Source: Crenobacter intestini (GTDB lineage Bacteria > Pseudomonadota > Gammaproteobacteria > Burkholderiales > Chromobacteriaceae). Taken from it: a stretch of DNA of 64,000 bases. The stretch lies in assembly GCF_004919095.1 (NCBI RefSeq), contig NZ_STGJ01000002.1:62001-126000 (forward strand), read 5' to 3'. Each line of letters begins with the position of its first letter. Within the stretch, counting starts at the first letter, position 1. This document shows, piece by piece, positions 59,856 to 64,000 of the stretch. The position numbers were made by a program, and so were the translations under genes. Under the pieces are notes generated by a model. The model ran no database searches. It had not been told where the DNA came from and was given only the letters and a program-made list of their open reading frames with translations.

Positions 59856-61156
59856 TCCGCCTGCGCACGCCTTCGCTGTTTGTCCGCCTGCTGTTGCTGG
59901 TGGTGTTCGCCGTGCTGATCACGCAGGCGGTCACCCTGTGGATGGCGGCCGCCGAACGGCACCGCCTGATCGGCGAGCAACTGTACGCCGAGGTGCTCGA
60001 CGCGCTGGCCGGCGCCGAGGAGGCGCTGGACGGGCTGGGTGCGGGGGCGCGCGAAGAGTATCTGCTGACGCAGAACCGGCCGGGCTTCCCGCACCTGCTG
60101 CCGGCGAGCGCCGACATCGGCATCGCCTTCCACGACGGCGACACCCCGCTGACCCGCGAATTGTCCGCGCGCCTCTCCCGGGCGCTGGGCGAGCCGGTCA
60201 CCCTGCGCATGCGCCTGTTTGAGGGGCGGCGCGAGCTGTGGTTCGCCGTGCACGTGCTGGGCGAGGCCTACTGGCTGGTGGTGCCGGCCGGGCGTTTCCA
60301 GGAGCGGCCGTTCGATACCACCTTGCAGGCGTCGCTGCTGGCGTCGCTGCTGGCGATCGCGCTCGCGTTCGCCGTCGCCTGGCAGGTGGTGCGGCCGCTG
60401 GCGCGCTTGTCGGCGGCGGTGCGCGAGCGCGAGGCCGGACGGACGCCGCAACCGGTGCCCGAGCGCGGCGTGCGCGAGGTGAGGGCGCTGGCCGAGGCGT
60501 TCAACCGGATGAACGGCGCGCTGGACACCGCCGAGCGCGAACGGCGGCTGATGCTCGCCGGACTGTCGCACGACTTGCGTACGCCGCTGACCCGGCTGCG
60601 CCTCCTGCTCGAGATGCAGGACGACAGCGCCGACCGCAAGGACATGCTGGACGACCTGGACGAACTGGGCCGCATCGTCAGCCAGTTCAGCGACTTCGCG
60701 CGGGCCGGCGAGACGCCGCGCCGCGAGACGGTCGCGCTGGGCGAACTGGCCGCCAGCGTCGCCGCCCGCTTCGGCAGGCTCGCGCTGCCGGCCGAACTCG
60801 CGCTGGAAGACGGGCTGACGGTGTTTGCCGACCCGCTCGCCATCGAGCGGCTGCTCACCAACCTGCTGGAGAACGCGCGCCGCTACGGCAAACCGCCGGT
60901 GCGACTGTCGGTGCGCGCGGCGGGCGGCGGGGTCGAAATGAAGGTGACCGACTACGGGGACGGCATCGCGGCGGCGCTGCGCGAGGCGGCGCTCGCGCCC
61001 TTCGAGCGGCTGGCGGCGCACCGCGGCACCGACGGCGGCAGCGGGCTGGGGCTGGCGATCGTCGCGCGCGTCGTCCGCCAGCACGGCGGCACGCTCGGCT
61101 TTGTCGACGAGGCCGACGGCGGCTTCAGCGTGCGGGTGTGGCTGCCGGCCGCATGA
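59852..61156 (+). CDS. envZ: EnvZ-like sensor histidine kinase
   Basis: 434-residue kinase. Two helices (about residues 11-30 and 158-180) border a periplasmic domain of about 125 residues. HAMP follows, then the H box with His240 in SHDLRTPLTRLRL, the N box ENARRYG, and G boxes GDGIAAAL and GSGLGLAIV. It phosphorylates the OmpR homologue encoded immediately upstream with a 4-nt overlap. The signal sensed is not known. The hairpin-rich sequence GGGCGGCAGCGCCCGCCC follows the stop and may act in termination. Confidence 0.9.
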   Translation: MIRLRTPSLFVRLLLLVVFAVLITQAVTLWMAAAERHRLIGEQLYAEVLDALAGAEEALDGLGAGAREEYLLTQNRPGFPHLLPASADIGIAFHDGDTPLTRELSARLSRALGEPVTLRMRLFEGRRELWFAVHVLGEAYWLVVPAGRFQERPFDTTLQASLLASLLAIALAFAVAWQVVRPLARLSAAVREREAGRTPQPVPERGVREVRALAEAFNRMNGALDTAERERRLMLAGLSHDLRTPLTRLRLLLEMQDDSADRKDMLDDLDELGRIVSQFSDFARAGETPRRETVALGELAASVAARFGRLALPAELALEDGLTVFADPLAIERLLTNLLENARRYGKPPVRLSVRAAGGGVEMKVTDYGDGIAAALREAALAPFERLAAHRGTDGGSGLGLAIVARVVRQHGGTLGFVDEADGGFSVRVWLPAA

Positions 61157-61183
61157 GGCGCGGGCGGCAGCGCCCGCCCGGGT

Positions 61184-61369
61184 TTACTTCTTGCAGGTAT
61201 TGATGCCGAAGATCGCGTAAGGCGGGCACCAGCCCATCAGGCCGGTCGCGACCGGGACCAGGCCCAAGAAGGCCCACGGGCTTGCCGGGCCGACGAAGGC
61301 GAGGCTGGTGATGGCGAGGCCGACGACGACGCGGATCACGCGCTCGGTGTTGCCGATATTCTTCTGCAT
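61184..61369 (-). CDS. DUF2892 (YgaP-like) small membrane protein
   Basis: 61-residue protein with two hydrophobic segments: NIGNTERVIRVVVGLAITSL at the start and GLVPVATGLMGWCPPYAIFG in the second half. This is the DUF2892 inner-membrane domain seen alone or fused to rhodanese in YgaP. The conserved GWCPxY segment contains one Cys. Function unknown. ATG 61369 is the family start (MQKNIG); the longer upstream frame is not credible. Confidence 0.85.
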   Translation of the reverse strand: MQKNIGNTERVIRVVVGLAITSLAFVGPASPWAFLGLVPVATGLMGWCPPYAIFGINTCKK

Positions 61370-61435
61370 GACGGTTTCCTTTGAGGGTTGCGCCGTCATT
61401 CTATGTTTCGGTATATGAATAATCAATATATTTCC

Positions 61436-62131
61436 ATGGATATTGTTGGCGGGGCGAGACAGCTGCTGATGGCCTTGCTGGTGCTGCTGGCCGGGGGTTG
61501 CGCGCAGTACCGGACGCCGACGGCGGAGAATTTCGGGCAGGACTGGACGGTGCAGTCCGGCCAGTGGGCGGTGGAGGACGGGGTATTGGCCGGCAGTTGT
61601 CCGCCGCATGCGGCGGACGCGCGCGCGTGTGGCCTAGCGGCCACCTCGGCCACGCTCCTGGCGCATGCCAGGCTGCCGGCGAATTTCCGCTTGCAGACGG
61701 TACTGACGCTGGAGCGGGGCTACGCGGCGTCATTCGGGCTGACCGGCGGCACGCCACGCCGGGTTGAGCTGACCTTCCATGCGGGCCGCCAGCGCCTGAT
61801 CGTCAAGCGCCACGCGCCGACGCTGTGGCGCGCGCCGGCGTCGTTCCCGCTGGCGATCGGCTACGGACAGCCGATACGGGTCGACGTCGAGGTGTGTAAC
61901 GGGTATGTGCAGGTGAGCGCCGACGGCCGGCGCGTCGGCGGCGGACATCTGGACGAGCTCGCGGGCGGCGGCCGCCTGCAGCTGGGGGTGACCGGTGCCG
62001 TGCGCTTTGCCGGGCTTGGCGTGCGGGCGCTGGACGGCCGAGAATGCGCGCGCGGCGCGATCCCGACCGATCCGTCCGGCATCCCGCGCGAGACCTTGCC
62101 GGACGATTTCGAGTTCGCGCCGTCGACCTGA
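61436..62131 (+). CDS. Hypothetical lipoprotein
   Basis: 231 residues from ATG 61436. The lipobox LLAGGC places the lipidated Cys at 22. The mature part is beta-rich: QDWTVQSGQWAVEDGVLAGS, LTLERGYAASFGL, RLIVKRHAPTLW and a late GGGRLQLGVTGAVRFAGL, which resembles concanavalin-like jelly-roll (LamG or 3-keto-disaccharide hydrolase type) domains, though I cannot assign one. Start is uncertain: ATG 61403 and 61415 are also in frame and no ribosome site is visible in the AT-rich stretch 61403-61440. Confidence 0.65.
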   Translation: MDIVGGARQLLMALLVLLAGGCAQYRTPTAENFGQDWTVQSGQWAVEDGVLAGSCPPHAADARACGLAATSATLLAHARLPANFRLQTVLTLERGYAASFGLTGGTPRRVELTFHAGRQRLIVKRHAPTLWRAPASFPLAIGYGQPIRVDVEVCNGYVQVSADGRRVGGGHLDELAGGGRLQLGVTGAVRFAGLGVRALDGRECARGAIPTDPSGIPRETLPDDFEFAPST

Positions 62132-62135
62132 ACGC

Positions 62136-63212
62136 TCAGTCGGCGAGCGAGGCGAGCAGTTCGGCCTGGTGTTCGGCCAACAGGCCGTCGGTCAGCTCGG
62201 CCAGGTCGCCGTCCATCACCTGGTCGAGCTTGTACAGGGTCAGGTTGATGCGGTGGTCGGTGATGCGGCCCTGCGGGTAGTTGTAGGTGCGGATGCGCTC
62301 GGAGCGGTCGCCGGAGCCGACCAGGCTCTTGCGTTCGGCCGCTTCCTTCTGCTGCTGCGCGCGCAGCTGGATGTCGTAGATGCGCGCGGCGAGCACCTGC
62401 ATCGCCGAGGCCTTGTTGGCGTGCTGCGAGCGGCCGTCCTGGCACTCGGCGACGATGCCGGTCGGCAGGTGGGTGATGCGCACCGCCGAGTCGGTCTTGT
62501 TGATGTGCTGGCCGCCGGCGCCGGACGCACGGAAGGTGTCGATGCGCAGGTCGGCCGGGTTGAGCACCACCTCGGCGATCTCGTCGGCCTCGGGCATCAC
62601 CGCGACGGTGCACGCGCTGGTGTGGATGCGGCCCTGCGTCTCGGTCGCCGGCACCCGCTGCACGCGGTGGCCGCCGGACTCGAACTTCAGGCGCGAGTAC
62701 GCGCCCTGGCCGATCAGGCGCACGATCACTTCCTTGTAGCCGCCCAGGTCCGACTCGGACGCCGACACCACCTCGACCTGCCAGCGCTGGCGCTCGGCGT
62801 AGCGCGTGTACATGCGCAAGAGATCGCCGGCGAACAGCGCCGCCTCGTCGCCGCCGGTGCCGGCGCGGATCTCGAGGAACAGGTTCTTCTCGTCGTTCGG
62901 GTCCTTGGGCAGCAGCAGCTTCTGCAGTTCGATGTCGAGCTCGGCGAGGCGCGCGCGCCCGTCCTCGATCTCGGCCTCGGCGAACGCCTTCATGTCGGGG
63001 TCGGCGAGCATTTCCTCGGCGGCCGCGACGTCGTCCTCGCACTGGCGGTAGGCGGCGAACGTCTCGACGACCGGGGTGAGGTCGGCGTGTTCGCGCGTCA
63101 GTTTCTTGAACGCGTCCATGTCGGCGGTCGCGTTTTCGCTTGCCAACAGGTGGGTGACTTCTTCGAGCCGCTCTGCCAGTTGCGACAGTTTGGCGGCGAT
63201 CGACGGTTTCAT
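62136..63212 (-). CDS. prfA: Peptide chain release factor 1
   Basis: 358-residue class I release factor reading UAA and UAG. The codon-recognition tripeptide PAT (in [14 protein letters not shown]) and the catalytic GGQ at residues 233-235 ([16 protein letters not shown]) are intact. [20 protein letters not shown] is typical RF1. The ATG overlaps the hemA stop (ATGA), so hemA-prfA is an operon as in many proteobacteria. The longer frame running upstream is antisense to hemA's own frame and not real. Confidence 0.97.
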   Translation of the reverse strand: MKPSIAAKLSQLAERLEEVTHLLASENATADMDAFKKLTREHADLTPVVETFAAYRQCEDDVAAAEEMLADPDMKAFAEAEIEDGRARLAELDIELQKLLLPKDPNDEKNLFLEIRAGTGGDEAALFAGDLLRMYTRYAERQRWQVEVVSASESDLGGYKEVIVRLIGQGAYSRLKFESGGHRVQRVPATETQGRIHTSACTVAVMPEADEIAEVVLNPADLRIDTFRASGAGGQHINKTDSAVRITHLPTGIVAECQDGRSQHANKASAMQVLAARIYDIQLRAQQQKEAAERKSLVGSGDRSERIRTYNYPQGRITDHRINLTLYKLDQVMDGDLAELTDGLLAEHQAELLASLAD

Positions 63213-64000
63213 GACGACTCCGGGTGTAGGCTGTAAAGCCGCGCGACCGCGTCGGCCAGCGCGTCTTCGTGTGCGCCGCCGCGCGCGGACAGGGCCTGCG
63301 TCGGCGGGTGCATCAGTTTGTTGGTCAGTTGCTTGGACAGCGCCTCGAGCACCAGTGCCGGGTCGGCGCCGCGCTCGAGCTGCTTGTGCGCGGCGGCGAG
63401 CGCGCTCTGCCGGGTCGCCTCCGCGTTGTCGCGCAGCGCGCGGATCATCGGCACGCGGCCACGCTGGGCGAGCCAGCCGAGAAACTCGGCGACCCGCGCC
63501 TGGATGATCGCCTCGGCCTCTTCGGCGGCGAGCGCGCGTGCCTCGCGGCCGACTTCGACCACGCCGGCGATGTCGTCGACGGTATAGAGGAACACGTCGT
63601 CCAGCTCGCCGACCTCGCGCTCGATGTCGCGCGGCACGGCCAGGTCCAGCATGAATACCGGGCGGTGGCGGCGCGCCTTGACCGCGCGCTCCATCAGGCC
63701 CTTGCCGATGATGGGCAGCTGGCTCGCGGTCGAGCTGACGATCACGTCGTAGTCGGCGATGATCTGCGGCAGCTCCGAGAGCGGTACCGCCGAGGTGCGG
63801 CCGGAGAGGCGGCCGGCCAGCGCCTCGCCGCGTTCGGCGGTGCGGTTGGCGATGGTGATCAGCCTGGGGTTTCTCGCCGCGAAGTGGGTCGCCACCAGCT
63901 CGATCATCTCGCCCGCGCCGATGCACAGCACCTTCAGCTCGCCGACGCTCGGGAAGATCTGCTCGGCGAGCTTGACCGCCGCGGCCGACATCGACACCGA
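63209..64000 (-). CDS. hemA: Glutamyl-tRNA reductase, C-terminal part (runs off the window)
   Basis: Partial gene; about 263 residues are visible and the N-terminal catalytic domain lies beyond position 64000. The NADPH-binding domain shows [20 protein letters not shown] and [30 protein letters not shown] and [14 protein letters not shown] are family motifs, and the C-terminal dimerisation helix follows ([20 protein letters not shown]). It makes glutamate-1-semialdehyde from Glu-tRNA, the first step of tetrapyrrole synthesis. It is followed by prfA with a 4-nt overlap. Confidence 0.95.
   Translation of the reverse strand, partial: SVSMSAAAVKLAEQIFPSVGELKVLCIGAGEMIELVATHFAARNPRLITIANRTAERGEALAGRLSGRTSAVPLSELPQIIADYDVIVSSTASQLPIIGKGLMERAVKARRHRPVFMLDLAVPRDIEREVGELDDVFLYTVDDIAGVVEVGREARALAAEEAEAIIQARVAEFLGWLAQRGRVPMIRALRDNAEATRQSALAAAHKQLERGADPALVLEALSKQLTNKLMHPPTQALSARGGAHEDALADAVARLYSLHPESS

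Overview
The window is a GC-rich bacterial chromosome segment. Gene order points to a betaproteobacterium, most likely order Neisseriales (Chromobacteriaceae-like). The evidence is mreBCD-mrdA-rodA divergent from gatCAB, followed by a complete dcw cluster running from mraZ to lpxC, plus tusA, CNP1-like, ResB/CcsB and cytochrome c4 genes. This placement is an inference from synteny and protein character, not a database match. I saw no rRNA, tRNA, CRISPR array or insertion sequence.

Layout. (1) 1-4069: a glycerophosphodiesterase gene with a near-perfect Pho box, a PCu(A)C copper chaperone, a MarC-family protein, the AzlC/AzlD amino acid exporter pair and a VOC-fold protein. (2) 4092-8660: three tandem Na+-dependent amino acid transporters (NSS family). 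Each has its own promoter, leader peptide and attenuator. (3) 8710-12115: a PTS EIIC-EAL fusion gene split by an in-frame stop, a fatty acid hydroxylase-family membrane protein and DUF2164. (4) 12126-17679: the rod-shape operon mreB-mreC-mreD-mrdA-rodA, minus strand. (5) 17864-21141: gatCAB, with a terminator. (6) 21332-39233: P_mra with MraZ operator repeats, then mraZ rsmH ftsL ftsI murE murF mraY murD ftsW murG murC ddl ftsQ ftsA ftsZ lpxC and a 60-residue membrane ORF. (7) 39253-48940: EamA exporter, CNP1-like, NRDE, tusA, pyrC, prpE, proA, a PAS-GGDEF-EAL protein, a rhodanese and a small secreted protein. (8) 48989-55904: cytochrome c maturation (resB, ccsB), cytochrome c4, engB, a Tsx-like channel, an alkyltransferase-like protein, an MBL hydrolase and a GIY-YIG protein. 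(9) 56097-64000: DUF2252, three small secreted proteins, ompR-envZ, DUF2892, a lipoprotein, prfA and the 3' part of hemA.

The most striking content is region 2. Upstream of the three transporters I can read short unannotated ORFs whose control codons are Trp-Trp-Trp, Phe-Phe-Ser-Phe-Tyr-Phe and Tyr-Val-Tyr-Tyr. Each is followed by mutually exclusive hairpins ending in a terminator with the same core stem (GGCCGCC/GGCGGCC). This is the arrangement of ribosome-mediated attenuation, with each aromatic amino acid apparently controlling its own importer. In all three, a TTGAC -35 element lies 35-37 nt (first base to A of ATG) upstream of the leader ATG and no Shine-Dalgarno is visible. The leader ORFs may therefore be translated from leaderless transcripts.

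Functionally the rest is mostly core physiology. Regions 4 and 6 together build and position peptidoglycan synthesis for elongation and division. gatCAB amidates misacylated tRNAs. resB/ccsB attach heme to c-type cytochromes such as the adjacent cytochrome c4. ompR-envZ sits divergent from a run of small secreted proteins that it may control.
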